Below are positions 21,946-33,410 of a stretch of DNA of 64,000 nt, piece by piece. How positions within the stretch are numbered: the first letter of the stretch is position 1; every line of letters begins with the position of its first letter. The stretch is taken from assembly GCA_001465935.1 (NCBI GenBank), contig LNKV01000046.1, positions 186,001 to 250,000 of the forward strand, read 5' to 3'. A model generated the notes under the pieces. It saw only the letters and a list, made by a program, of their open reading frames with translations. It had not been told where the DNA came from and searched no databases. The position numbers and the translations under genes are program-made. Origin of the DNA: Clarireedia homoeocarpa (taxonomy: Eukaryota > Ascomycota > Leotiomycetes > Helotiales > Rutstroemiaceae).

Positions 21946-23433
21946 ATGAAGTCCCTCTACCTTCCCGTACTCTCCCTTTTACCATCCCTCATTTCCGCCC
22001 AATCCCCCGGCGTAACCTACACCGGCGTCGCTGGCAATAGCACAGTCGCCGGCTCCTCGCAAGGCCCCGACTCCAATGGCAAATACCACATCTACGGTCC
22101 CGGCATCCACGCAACATTCATCCCCTACGGTGCGTCGATTTCTAACCTCTTCATCAACGACACCTCTGGTATCGAGCGCGACATCGTGGCTGGATTCGAC
22201 AATGCTTCTTATTACGGCATTGACAAGCAACATCCACATTTTGGTGGCATTCCGGGAAGATATGCAAACCGCATTAAGAACTCGAGTTTTGTGATCGATG
22301 GGGAGGAGTATAAGATTCTGCCGAATGAGCACCCGACAAAGGATAATCCGCAGGGCGTTGATACGTTGCATGGAGGCCCTAATGGCTGGGACTGGAGAAA
22401 TTGGACGGTGGTGGCACATACGGGGAGCTCGATTACATTTAGTTTGACGGGTAAGTTTCAGCTTCTTTACTTTGAACCGTGATCTCATGCTAGAGAAATG
22501 AATGGGAAGATATTGAGCTAACATGTATATTAACTCAGATCCCGATGGAGATCAAGGGTTCCCGGGAGAAGTCGTCAGCTATGTTACTTATACATTGAGT
22601 AACATGACGTGGGACTTCCGAATGGTAGCTCTTGCCACTACGAAGAAGACTCCAATCATGCTAAGCTCCCATGTAAGTATTCTCCATAAGCTAATCGTCA
22701 TGGCATCTCATAGGTATGTTGGACTAATCTTCGCAGGTTTACTGGAACCTTGATGGCTTCGCTAACAATGAAACTGCCACTGCCCTGAACCATTCCCTTT
22801 ACCTGCCATATGGAGGCCAGCGCATTGGCACAGATAATATTCTCATTCCTACTGGTGATATCCTGGCCAATCAACCAGGCTCGGTCAATGACTTTTGGAG
22901 CGCACCCAAGCAGCTTGGAGCCAACTTCTCAGCTCCTGAGATTCATGGAAACTGCGGTTATAACTGCACAGGATATGGTATATCCCCACATCTCTCAAGT
23001 TTCATTCATCCATCGTCAGAACTTTACTAACCACTTCATACTTGCAGATACATGTTACCTAACCAACCGCCCCGCCTCCTACAACTGGCTCGACGAGCCC
23101 GTCGCCCGTCTCCGCTCTGCCTGGTCCGGTATCCAATTAGACGTCTTCACCGACCAAGAAGCATTCCAGGTCTACTCCTGCGGCGGTGTGGACGGTTCTA
23201 CGGCACTGAAGTCCACGCAGGGATTACATGACGTAGCTGATCGCCCGCGATTCATTCAACAGTATGGATGCGTGGTGATGGAGGTGGAGGACTATATTGA
23301 TGGCATCAATCAGCCGGAATGGGGAAGAAAGCAGATCTGGGGTCCAGAGGATGGCGCGTATACGTTGGAGGCGAAATATGTTTTTAGCTTGAATAGTACG
23401 GCCATGGGGTTGGCAGGTGAGGGGTCTGGTTAG
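21946..23433 (+). CDS. Secreted aldose 1-epimerase (galactose mutarotase family)
   Basis: Four exons, 21946-22450, 22539-22672, 22737-22977 and 23048-23433, encode 421 residues. The start MKSLYLPVLSLLPSLISAQS is a signal peptide with likely cleavage before QSPG. The mutarotase fold is visible from GPGIHATFIPYGASISNLF, then the substrate loop HPHFGGIPGRYANRI with GRYANRI, DTLHGGPNGWDWRNW (catalytic His), VYWNLDGF, and a Glu-containing C-terminus (VMEVEDYIDGINQPEW). The family interconverts alpha and beta anomers of aldoses. Many N-x-S/T sites and two CGYNC/DTC clusters fit an extracellular glycoprotein, so action on sugars outside the cell or at the wall is inferred. It is longer than intracellular galactose mutarotases (about 340 residues) because of the signal peptide and insertions. 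Confidence 0.88.
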
Positions 23434-23868
23434 ATGGGTGGCTGTGAAGGAAATGGTGGTTTAATAGCTGGGATAAAGAAGAGATTCTGTTATTGTAGTG
23501 TAATTACAATTAGAGAAGGAGATTAGTCCAACTTGCACATGATTCAAATGGACATTTTTGTTTCATCCATGATAGCCAAGCATCATTTGTTCACAATGCA
23601 AAAGAATACTTCTCTGACCTTTATGCGACAACTTTGCTCGTCTATCGCTGGAATATCATCCACAAATTAGAAGAATTGTAACATGAAGGAGGCTCATTAC
23701 GTAAGAGGAAATTGAAGCTTGACTGGACATGGGTTGAAAACGTTCATTATGGAGGGGCATCACGTGTGATCGCGGGGACAAGAATTTTCGCGCGAGGAAA
23801 ATTACCCCTCGATGATATTTCTTTCGCTTTCGCGACACAATTCCCACTTAGCGTTCTTGAACATCACA
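23434..23868. other. Intergenic; promoter of the diphthamide gene
   Basis: Short region holding the epimerase 3' flank and the Dph1 promoter. No repeat or additional gene was seen. Confidence 0.5.
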
Positions 23869-25265
23869 ATGGAGGACGATCGTGCCCAAGTTGATCTGGG
23901 CGTTGCAGTCGATGTGGAGAATAATATCGAAGAGGCAGCGGCTCAACGACAGCCAAAGAAACGATTCGTAGGTAGGAAACAAGCAGCGGAGGCGGCGGCA
24001 CGGAATGGCACAAGTACGGCCGCGGGGGAGAGCGGCGCAATTCAGAGTATGAAAATTTTCTTGTCTCTTTTTTTCATTCTCAAAGTAGCTCACTTAGAAA
24101 TACAGCTTCCACACCACGCAGAATTCGAACTCTGAACCAAGTCCCTTCAGAAATCCTGAACGATCCCGACATTAACGCAGCGATCGCTTTACTCCCCTCC
24201 AACTACTCCTTCGAAATCCACAAAACTATCCACAGGATAAGAACAAATGGATCCAAGAAAGTGGCTCTGCAGATGCCAGAAGGACTCCTCCTTTTTGCGA
24301 CTACGATTTCAGATATCCTAACACAGTTTTGTCCGGGAATTGAAACTCTCATCATGGGAGATGTGACCTATGGAGCTTGTTGTATCGATGACTATACTGC
24401 GCGCGCATTGGGTTGTGATCTTCTAGTTCACTATGCGCATTCGTGTCTTATCCCTGTGGACGTTACGAAGATTAAGACGCTATATGTTTTCGTGGATATT
24501 AGCATAGATACGACACATCTGTTAGCTACGCTGGAGAGAAATTTTACATCTGGGAAGACAATTGCAATGGTTGGCACAATCCAGTTCAACGCAACGTTGC
24601 ATGGCGTAAAGGCACCACTCGAGAAAGCAGGATATAATGTTTTGATTCCACAAATTGCTCCGTTGAGTAAGGGAGAGATTCTCGGATGCACGTCACCTAA
24701 ACTAGAAACAACGAATGTCGATGTCATACTATATTTGGGTGATGGGCGATTCCATCTCGAAAGCGCGATGATTCATAACCCCTCGATACCAGCGTATAGA
24801 TACGACCCTTACTCTCGGAAACTCACGCGAGAAAGCTATGATCACAAAGAGATGCACACTCTAAGACGGGATGCCATCCGAACCGCGAAGTCAGCAAAGA
24901 AATGGGGTCTTATATTGGGGTCTTTGGGTCGTCAGGGAAATCCTCATACGATGACAATGATTGAGCGTAAACTGGAAGAGCAAGGCATTCCTTACATCAA
25001 TCTACTACTGAGCGAGATCTTCCCCGGAAAACTAGCTATGATGAGTGACGTTGAATGCTGGGTGCAAGTCGCGTGTCCACGGCTCAGTATAGATTGGGGT
25101 TATGCGTTCCCGAGGCCATTGCTTACGCCATATGAGGCGTTGATTGTGCTGGGACAGAAAGAGGATTGGGCGAAAAGTAATGGAGATGTCTATCCGATGG
25201 ATTATTATGGAAAAGAAGGGCTGGGGAGGACCAAACCGCTAGTTGGAGTTCCTGTTACTGGATGA
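23869..25265 (+). CDS. DPH1: 2-(3-amino-3-carboxypropyl)histidine synthase subunit 1 (diphthamide synthesis)
   Basis: Two exons, 23869-24046 and 24106-25265, encode 445 residues. Dph1 works with Dph2 as a radical-SAM-like iron-sulfur enzyme that transfers the aminocarboxypropyl group of SAM to a His of elongation factor 2, the first step of diphthamide formation in the cytosol. The three cluster Cys are in their usual contexts: GDVTYGACCIDDYTA, LLVHYAHSCLIPVD and VECWVQVACPRLSIDWG. Other conserved text is VALQMPEGLL, LGDGRFHLES, GSLGRQGNP and RPLLTPYEA. The first 60 residues are Ala/Glu/Lys-rich and disordered, as in fungal homologues. The 59-nt intron (GTATGA...TACAG) interrupts this tail. 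Dph2 is excluded because all three Cys motifs match the Dph1 pattern. Confidence 0.94.
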
Positions 25266-26383
25266 AAGAACAGCTATCCACAATTTTTTTCCGTCTCTGT
25301 TGTGTAAGGGGCCTATTACCACCAATTCCTGCGCCTTGGCCGTTGGTGTTCGGCAGTCAGGTAATAATAACCGCACACTCAGCTCGACCGAAATACTCGA
25401 TGGGTACATCGAAGGCCCCTTCTAGATAAGGGATCCAACCTTTCACATTCCAGTTGCTTCGGAACTTTGAATATGATAGATGATGCTGTTGAAATATGTC
25501 AAACATCGACATCATATTCTTCACAGCTGGTTGCAAAGTCCAGGCGCCGGAGTCTGCGAGATTTGGTGCCTGAGGCAGGTAAGAGCCATCGAGATTGTAT
25601 GCACTATCACCACAACAACCCAAGTGTAGGACTTAGTATTTTCAGTATTTTGCATACGCCTCACTATAGTGATACATATGGATTCTCAAGGATATATGCC
25701 TAGTGAGGAGTATTGGATTTACTACTGATAATACTCGGTTTCAGTTGAAATACCGCTAATATTTGCAATATACTGAAATAATGATGCTCGATGGAATGTA
25801 AAGCCTTCAGCTGGTTGTCTTTAGCTGGTTGCCAGTGCCAGTACTTCTTAAGAGAGAAAGCAGGCCGAGAAAGCAGGCCGAGAAAGCAGGCCGAGAAAGC
25901 AGGCCGAGAAAGCAGGCCGAGGGAGAGGGGAGGAGCAGGGCTCCTTTCCCTAGCTTGTTTCTAGAGAAGTGACAATTTAGGCTTAGCTTCACAGCTGCCT
26001 AATCAGCAAGTTCAAATTCCTGACCTCTTAGGAATATACTACATTCTGGTATTTTAGTATATCCTCAATATTAATGATCTTGGCGAATACCTACGTCTGT
26101 GTGTGATATCGAATTCCTACGTACGTACGTACATATGTGATCCTCAATATCAGCCACCGTATCACTGATGGTACACTAGGTCCTACGCTGCAACAACCGC
26201 TTAGGAATATCTCTTACCTCATTCGCCAACAAAACAACCATTATGTTTGGTGCAGTAGGGCGAACTCATTGATTTAGTCCCTACTATCCCTGGATCGCAG
26301 TGATTTTCAGTAACCAACGACAAGTCGGTAGATTTCAAGCCAAATCCATCCGGATTTCCTGTTGCCGCCTAACATCTACAACT
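25266..26383. other. Intergenic with a 13-bp tandem repeat
   Basis: About 1.1 kb without a supported gene. Frames across 25357-25703 on both strands have no domain-like content. It includes the repeat at 25854-25921 and a TACGTACGTACGTAC run at about 26116-26132. Confidence 0.5.
25854..25921. repeat. Five copies of GAGAAAGCAGGCC
   Basis: Perfect 13-bp unit repeated five times head to tail, followed by the first bases of a sixth copy. The unit length is not a multiple of three, so no coding use is implied. Confidence 0.9.
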
Positions 26384-27241
26384 ATGTCTGCCAAGCTTCA
26401 TTCTTGGAAGGATGGCGACACTCATAATTTCACGCTCTTTCCAATCTTGCCAACGGAAATCTGGGACACGGTCTGGGAGAAAGCTTGCCAATTTCCAAAC
26501 ATCATCGAAACTGAGAAATCTTACGATGCATATAGAACTAGAAACCGCGATCCTGGGGAAAGATGGAATCCTGGTATTCCTGGCCGAACCCCCTACAAAG
26601 TACCATCTGTGCTACACACATGCGCTCAATCTCGCCAAGTAGCTCTCCGAATGTACAGGCTTGTGCGCGGAAATCCATCGAATGATCAAAAGCTTTATAT
26701 CAACTGTGATGTTGATATCATGCTTCATCCCGACTGGTACTCAATTTGGGTGTTCAAGTATCGTCGATCTTATTCCCCTCCGTCAGTTCATTCTCAAGTG
26801 GTTGATATATACGACATTGATTGGCGGTATATTATAGTCAGACACACGATCTCTGTTGCCTATCACCGAGTCATGCGTACTTATATGCAAGCCTGTAGTC
26901 CTTTCCTACATCCTATGAAATGCGTAATCATAGAGAAACCCGAAAGCGATTCGTTGAGTAAAGAGCTTACTGAGAAATTTGGGCGTATGATACAACACTT
27001 TGAAGTCGGGTTCGGCGTCAGCTCATTGATCTCCAAATCTACCATCAATGTGTTGACGACAAGGCAGCTTGATGAGTTTATCAGTGGTATTTCCTCCTTG
27101 GAACATAAATCACCTTGTTATACTCAGAGCTGCAATGGAAAAATCTCTTCCGCAGATCGTCGCGAGTCGTTCACAATTGGTATGCGTAGCTCCGCGCGCA
27201 TTCAAGAGAGAAACTCGGTTGAAGATTCTATCTCGGATTAG
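26384..27241 (+). CDS. 2EXR-domain hypothetical protein, copy 1
   Basis: From ATG 26384 one frame gives 285 residues. The segment FTLFPILPTEIWDTVWEKAC near residues 16-35 matches the opening of fungal 2EXR domains (an F-x-x-L-P-x-E-[LI]-x-x-x-[IV]-W pattern, superficially F-box-like). It continues with VPSVLHTCAQSRQVALRMYR and YINCDVDIMLHPDW. These proteins are common and often tandem in ascomycete genomes, and their function is unknown. The open frame extends upstream to 26300 without an ATG in good context, so the MSAK start is preferred. The C-terminal 80 residues are less convincing, and an unrecognised intron near 27090-27200 is possible. Two related genes follow downstream. Confidence 0.6.
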   Translation: MSAKLHSWKDGDTHNFTLFPILPTEIWDTVWEKACQFPNIIETEKSYDAYRTRNRDPGERWNPGIPGRTPYKVPSVLHTCAQSRQVALRMYRLVRGNPSNDQKLYINCDVDIMLHPDWYSIWVFKYRRSYSPPSVHSQVVDIYDIDWRYIIVRHTISVAYHRVMRTYMQACSPFLHPMKCVIIEKPESDSLSKELTEKFGRMIQHFEVGFGVSSLISKSTINVLTTRQLDEFISGISSLEHKSPCYTQSCNGKISSADRRESFTIGMRSSARIQERNSVEDSISD

Positions 27242-28658
27242 GAAATGCTGCTACGCATACATAGGCTGGGGAGCTCACCGTGAGCTTGGCAATGGCTGGG
27301 GCATATGGAAGAATGGCTGGTCAGCCGAGGGATTACTTCTTGATCAAGTTGGTTTTATGGGAGTTATGGGGGCCACTCTGCTACAAGCGACATCCGGCAT
27401 GAGTTCGTGATCATCCGCGAGAAGCCAATGAAAGAGGCAATGGTTAGTGAGTAGATGGCCTCGTGTCTGAAGACTGATACCTAGTCTCATAGGTATATAA
27501 TGGCATTTAAAGGACAAGCAAATATGTTCTGGACTATATAATGTCTCCAGTGCATTGAATGTCTGCTCAACAGCATGCTCTAACTCAATATGTATTATTA
27601 TCAGTCTAAGTAGACTTTACAAAGCTGCTAGTATTTGAGAGATATTAACAGATGAACATCTGCCCGATTCATAGTTCTCTTTTGCAATGAAATACAATTT
27701 CCAAAAATCAGTTGGTGATATACTAGATACTAGGTGCGGATGAACGACTGATGTGAAGTCTGAATAGAATATTTTCCTCCGGCATTAATCGTAAATGGTT
27801 ATTGGTTGAACAGAAAGAGAATTGCTGTGAGCATGATGGGGAAAATGGAAGTTGGGCTATGTTCCTTGAAGTCTGCTTGCTAGTCCCTTAATCATCCTCT
27901 CATCTCGATTATATGTGAACGTCTCCTGTAGGGACCAGTGACCACTCTATATAGTATCCGCAACAGTATACACTGTTCTATGAGTAGGAAAATATGACTG
28001 CATGCATTAATTAGAGTGCTTCCACGAAAAATCCCAAGGAATTTAGAAACAGCTTTCCTGCATCTCTAGGACTTTCATCTGTCCTCTAAGTTATCTCTTC
28101 ATAAACCACCGCCTCTTTCCTAGTGCCCGCACGGCTTCTAGGTCTAGACTGCCTTGATCGTCGCGAAATGATGTCGATTTAACGTTTTATACAAATTACT
28201 TAGAAAACCGTTACTGTATAATTCACAACCAAAGTATTGCACCCGCATATCTTCTCGATACATCGGTCATCGACCACAATTTCAGGTCATTCACTTCGCG
28301 GTTCTCTAATTGAAGCTAATAGTATAAAAGCTTTATATTCTAGTGAATAGAATATTAGTGATAGTAGAAACCTGACACTAACCCGTAGCGAATCACTGTA
28401 TCGGTTTAATCGGGGTTTCTGACGTAGGAGAACCTAGATGTTTAAAGGTTTGCAACGAAAAATGTCGTACTATATGATTTAAAACAAGGTGTCGACAAAA
28501 GACTTACATCGCTGTCGCGACACAGAGGCAGTGTCCAGTAGGAACTACGACCGTCATTCCGCGCCTTGGCACTCGTAGCCTTGTAGGCAACAATTCCACC
28601 TGAACATCGTAAATGGATTCAAAGCTAACAAGCGCACAGTATACACAGCTCTCTCTCT
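27242..28658. other. Intergenic, AT-rich
   Basis: About 1.4 kb between 2EXR copies 1 and 2. No coding frame, RNA gene or clear repeat was recognised. AT content is higher than around the housekeeping genes. Confidence 0.5.
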
Positions 28659-29387
28659 ATGATAAGAATGCACCGACCCGCGACCTTCAATCCTCCATGG
28701 CACGACTTCTTCCACCGTCCATGTCCCTACTTCAAATCCCAGCACAGCTTCGGCATGTTCTCCAAACTTCCACCTGAGCTCAAGATCATGATATGGTCGC
28801 TAGCAATTGAGGTACCACAGCTTGTGCAATTTGTCTGTGACAACGGACCAGATCCAACCCAAGACTTTCTTCGAGCCAAATACACGATACCAGCTGTTCT
28901 GCATGTCTGCAGGGATTCGAGAGCTCAGGCATTGAAGTCATATACCCCGATCCTGGAGAGAACCTTGTCGTACCCTCTGTATTTCAACTTTAAGAATGAT
29001 TATATGCTTGTGAAGGGCGAGGGTTCAATGAGTTTATTCGAGAGGCTATCATATCAAGCTCACGCAGGAAAGGAACTAGACGGAGTGGAGAATGTTATTT
29101 TTATGGTCACTGGCCTGAACGACGATTCCTGCGAGGAGGAAGAGCTGCTCCAAGTGGGCATGGTCTTCGGGGGTGTAAAGCGCATCATTCTGCTGGAGCA
29201 GATAGCAACGTGGTGGGGAAATCACAAGGAGATATGGTCGAATGAGGATATGAGGAGGATGTTTGCGGTCATCAGACGTGCGAAGTCTGATAACAATCCA
29301 CTTGCAGCTAAACCACCGCCGGAAGTTCGCATTATAAAGCTCAAGGATGTTGATATATTTTTGAGCGGCATTGAAGATACAGTGTGA
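28659..29387 (+). CDS. 2EXR-domain hypothetical protein, copy 2
   Basis: A single frame of 242 codons from ATG 28659. The domain start FGMFSKLPPELKIMIWSLAI is near residues 31-50, followed by IPAVLHVCRDSRAQALKSY and YPLYFNFKNDYMLV, in the same order as the other two copies. The C-terminal part contains DGVENVIFMVTGLNDDS and VGMVFGGVKRIILLE, which look like beta strands of the same family. It ends at TGA 29385-29387. No signal peptide, membrane segment or catalytic motif is visible. Function is unknown; the assignment rests on the L-P-x-E-[LI] and C-R-x-S-R patterns. Confidence 0.62.
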   Translation: MIRMHRPATFNPPWHDFFHRPCPYFKSQHSFGMFSKLPPELKIMIWSLAIEVPQLVQFVCDNGPDPTQDFLRAKYTIPAVLHVCRDSRAQALKSYTPILERTLSYPLYFNFKNDYMLVKGEGSMSLFERLSYQAHAGKELDGVENVIFMVTGLNDDSCEEEELLQVGMVFGGVKRIILLEQIATWWGNHKEIWSNEDMRRMFAVIRRAKSDNNPLAAKPPPEVRIIKLKDVDIFLSGIEDTV

Positions 29388-30060
29388 GTGATTCCATTTC
29401 TATGCGCCGGGTAGTAGTTACAGGATGCACTAGGTCAGGATCCATCTCGGCTTGCTTATCCTCCTAATGTCCAAAATCTGGACTTCTATCTTAGCAAGCG
29501 ACACGCTCAAAGTCGAATTGGACGTGAGAAACTGAAATTCCTAGTTGCTCCTTGAATTATTGCGCTTGCCCACGGCTTTGGGAATCTTGGGATTGACTTT
29601 CTTATAGATTGATTATCGATAGTATGATTCAATTCGTTGAATCAGTGTTCGACAAAAACTCCACATATAACACCAAGGCCACACAAAGGATTTCAATGAT
29701 ATAGGGGTTGCTTAGGTTGATGATCCACTCTGATCTATTCGAAAGGCATTTAGATCCGTATGGAGCTACCACATGCCAGAAAAAATCTCGAGGCTCTGTA
29801 TCAGGGAGCGGCAAGATAAGTGTACAGGTGGCAGAAATATTTAACTACCAGAAGCATTTCTTGATTTTTTGGCCATCTTACTGTAGCTTCACTACCCTGA
29901 ACAAAAGCGGCGGTCGTATGAATAACTTCTTTAAGTCAACAACCACTACGTATAAATACCACTTCTCGCTTGGTGTTAAATATCCATGGTATTTCTCTAA
30001 TCAACCAACAGCATTGAAACATCAACCTTCATTAGCACCAAAAATATCCACAGAAATCAC
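29388..30060. other. Intergenic between 2EXR copies 2 and 3
   Basis: No supported gene. The plus-strand frame at 29708-30118 has no domain-like content except that its last part overlaps the presumed first exon of copy 3. Confidence 0.45.
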
Positions 30061-31021
30061 CATGTGCGAATCTGAATTTCCCGCAAAGCATTCTTCTCAG
30101 CGTCTACATATCATCTAGACTGTGTTCATAAGATCTCACACTTCCAGTGGCACGAGCTTCAACTCTTTGTCCTGACTCTTCCGTGACTGTGGGTGAATGC
30201 TTCGCGCATCTCCCTGCGGAGATACGACTCATGGTCTGGGAACACTGCTGCTTTCTTCCACAAACAATTAGTTACCACGTAACAAAAAAGTACGTCGACA
30301 GGACAAAGTCTTGTCCAGCAGATAATTGGTTGGACCCTGAGATAAAAGACGTGAGAGAATATTCTCACCACCGAGAGTATAAAGGTAGACTTGGTATAAG
30401 TGGATACCCAGAAGACGGTTGCGCATTTGTGTTCGAGATTCCCGCTATGTTACACACTTTTCAAAAAGCTCGAGAAGTGGGATTATCTCATTACTCTCAG
30501 CCTTTCAAGTCCTCCTTTCGCTGTCCACTCTACTTCAATGTTTCGTCAGATACACTGTTATTCGCAAATGTGTACGCGTTTGACAGATTCGCTGCTGCAT
30601 GTTCGCCAGACCTGCCTGAGTCGCTTGAGTGGAACTGGCAGTCGCGTGAGCGGCCAAAGTGGATCCAGGCGCATACTGTAGTTTGCCTGCTGAGTCTCAT
30701 ACTCTCATGAAATATGTAGCTGTAAGGGTGAATAGTGATCTAGCCTCATTCAAAAAGATCAAGGATTCCGGTGATGGTCTTATATCCGATTTAACTAAGT
30801 TGTTTTGATTTGCAGAAGAGATCTACATGATCGATGAGAAGTTTGGAGATGCCAAGCATAGCCTTGAAAGTCGCTTCCCTCACATCAGAGATTGGATTTT
30901 CGATGCGGAAGACTTAAGACCTCTGTTCCATGGCTCTTGGGAAATGCTGTATATCTTTCCCGTTACCCCCGAGGGTTTTGAGAATAGACAACCAAAGGAG
31001 TTGATGCCTTACAGCGTTTAG
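30061..31021 (+). pseudogene. 2EXR-domain protein, copy 3, apparently broken
   Basis: The core frame at about 30147-30710 carries FAHLPAEIRLMVWEHCCF, IPAMLHTFQKAREVGLSHY and CPLYFNVSSDTLLF, matching the other two copies. It has no ATG of its own; ATG 30061 can be joined through a 46-nt GTCTAC...TTCCAG intron, though the donor is weak. After WIQAHT the frame ends at TGA 30708-30710. Protein-like sequence resumes in a different frame (LMKYVAVRVNSDLASFKKIK), meets an in-frame TGA, then continues as FAEEIYMIDEKFGD to a stop at 31021. No pair of good splice sites joins these parts: TTGCAG before AAGAG is a fair acceptor, but no donor in the right phase was found. Frameshift plus nonsense is the simplest reading; an unusual intron remains possible. 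Confidence 0.5.
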
Positions 31022-31403
31022 AAAGAGAGAGCTTGAAATGATATAGGGTGGTGTGCATTATTGTGAGATGTCCATTTTCAACGATAGTTTCTTATAACTT
31101 AACAATAAAATAATCCATTTTTTAAAAAAGAAAATATGTCCCAAATTGCTAAAGCCTTGCCGCCTGCGTCTTGATAGATATCCAGAATTCGCATCATGCA
31201 TTTATCATCCAAATTATAAAGTTGCTCTATCATGAAATGCGCTCAATCACTGATGATGCGCGGCCAAGCTTGGGAGAATACATTGAGTATACGGAATTGT
31301 GCTGTACTGTAGAGCTGCAGGCCAGTTTAAAAGAATGCAGAAAGAATATAAATATTTCGGAAAGTATTACGATTCAGAATGACTACATGACAGTCTGCAC
31401 CCA
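31022..31403. other. Intergenic between convergent genes
   Basis: AT-rich 3' flanks of the 2EXR copy and of the minus-strand regulator. The frame at 31171-31461 starts without ATG and overlaps the regulator; not called. Confidence 0.5.
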
Positions 31404-32881
31404 TCAATTAAGAACCCGTCCCTCAGTCACTTCCTTCTCTACGTATATAGTCCATTCATAATAACCTTCGAGGTGTTTTGCCGCATTTGCATGCAACCAA
31501 CGTAACCACTTGACTGTTTTCCCAATATGAATGTCCTCGCGGGAGTTAAACCGCGTGTTTCTTGGTAATCCCTCTACTCGGATGATCGGTGTCATGATCA
31601 GCTGTAGCGCAACAAAATGAGCCAGGAGCAGATTCCCAACATCGTTCGTTGGTCTCGTCAGATCTCGGAAGTCCTCGTGAGACATGGCAAATGAGAAAAG
31701 ATTGAATGTCTTCCGCAATTCCATGTATGCTGCAGCAGGAGATCAGCCATCATTCAAAAAAATAGAAATTCATCATCTGCGTACCATCTTGTGAACTGGT
31801 GATAAGGGCTCGTGCTGTCTTGAGCATTGACCCATAAATCAGTACTTCTCCTTTACTACGGTACAACACTGCCAACCTCTCAATGGACCGACAAGCTGAG
31901 AGTGCTAGATCTCCATCGATCAAAGGTGTTTGCTGGAGATCATCTTCTAGTGAGTCTACGCCGCCAATTTTCCACAGTTCGTGGAATAGAAATTTCATCT
32001 TCTTCATACCCATCGAGTTTACCACCGCAATGGTACCACGAATGAACGTCATGTAGTCGACTAGACCGTCAGAAATAAGAGTTGACTGAAATAGCAGTAT
32101 GAAACAAGTTGCGAGCATCGCGTTTCCTTGTTCAAAGGAGTTTATGCCGGTCGATATAGCCTGATTGAGACTCGAAATGGCCTTCACACGATGGGTGATA
32201 GCTGTGCATCGCATATCCGGACCCTCGGTGGAAGTGCCATTTGATACGAGATTGGAGGCTGATAGTGCGAGCATGGAGCAGAGAAGGAAGTCATACTTGC
32301 GCGGAAGATTAGCAACAATGATGAACGAGGAACCGGTTGGTTTTACTGTACATTCGACGCAATGCTGGGAATCTCATGGGTCCATACGGAATCATTCCCG
32401 ATCGGATGATGCGGATATGCCACCTGAATAAAGTGATGGAACAACCTAAAATCTATCATGTTGAAAACTGGCCCATCATGTAAAGTTTTGGAAACAATTG
32501 CAGTTACTGCAGGTATCTCAACACGTCGCTTTATTCCGGTAAACGGAGTCATCTGAAAGTCTGGCCATTCGCATTTCAGCCCTCGGTTCTGGCAAAATTC
32601 ACATACTGGGCGGTTTTCCTTGCACTATGACTACCTTTAGCATGTTTTGGGTGAGAATCAAAGACTATACTCACTTTGATGCGTGCCTTTTTGCAATTTC
32701 TGCACCCTTGCCGGGACTTTTTATGGCTTCGTTTTGCTCTCCTTGAGGGTGCTGGAGGTGCTGTGGGTTCTTCGACAATGAAAGATAACTGCTGAGAATA
32801 TTCGGCTCTACTTTGGTTTTCCGAGACATTGGTATCAGATTTATCCGTCACTGGCTTAGGTGACTGCGTTTCCTTATTCAT
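31404..32881 (-). CDS. Zn2Cys6 fungal transcription factor
   Basis: Four exons, 32881-32675, 32624-32352, 32295-31785 and 31729-31404, encode 438 residues. The binuclear zinc cluster near residues 60-87 has the exact C-x2-C-x6-C-x6-C-x2-C-x6-C spacing and is rebuilt across intron 1 (CRNCKKARIK then CKENRPVCEFC). It is preceded by a basic stretch RRAKRSHKKSRQ. The middle and C-terminal part (YDFLLCSMLALSASNL, FEQGNAMLATCFILLFQST, MGMKKMKFLFHELW) is the helical region of the fungal-specific regulator family resembling Fungal_trans_2. It is predicted to be a nuclear DNA-binding regulator; the target pathway is unknown. Intron 2 (56 nt, GTACAG...CGCAAG) was chosen because it alone preserves the expected helix text. 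The neighbours do not suggest a cluster role. Confidence 0.85.
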
Positions 32882-33077
32882 GATGTCAGTTTCCAGCGGA
32901 TTTATGAAAAAGATCCGCTATGCAGCTCTCCACTAGAGTTGCTGAAGGTGTTTTATTGTCGGTTCAACAAATTCAGTATGTTGTCGCGCTCTTATCTTTC
33001 TCCCAAAGCTCAGCTAAACATAATATGTGGTGGCTGTGGCTGTGGTTGCTGGGCCGCAAGCCACCCCAATGGATACT

Positions 33078-33228
33078 AGTCTCAAGGATAAATAAGTGTA
33101 GTCCCTGTTCTCGTACCTTCTATATATCAACCAATCAGCTCGCCGATATAACTTCTTTGTGTTATTTGACTGGCTTTAACATTTAGATCGTGGAGCGACA
33201 GGGACTACACTTATTTATCCTTGGGACC
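33078..33228. mobile_element. MITE-like element with about 30-bp inverted termini
   Basis: The left arm (about 33078-33108, containing AAGGATAAATAAGTGTAGTC) and right arm (about 33198-33228, containing GACTACACTTATTTATCCTT) are inverted copies. They match over roughly 30 bases with one or two differences and enclose about 90 bp. No open frame of note lies inside, so this fits a non-autonomous miniature inverted-repeat element. A target-site duplication is not clear; TA lies just outside the left arm. Confidence 0.6.
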
Positions 33229-33410
33229 AAGTAGAAAGTGCCAAGAAGGCTCTCCTCCACCACCAAGCTTCGGTTACTTGAAAAGGGGCCTGCGAAAAAG
33301 AGATATCAGTTTCTGGCTGGCTCAGATCTCAATCTTGTGTGGCATATAGGCTGTAATAGGATGGTTAGGAGTACCTTAATCATCTACAACTTTGCTTTCT
33401 ATATGCAAAG

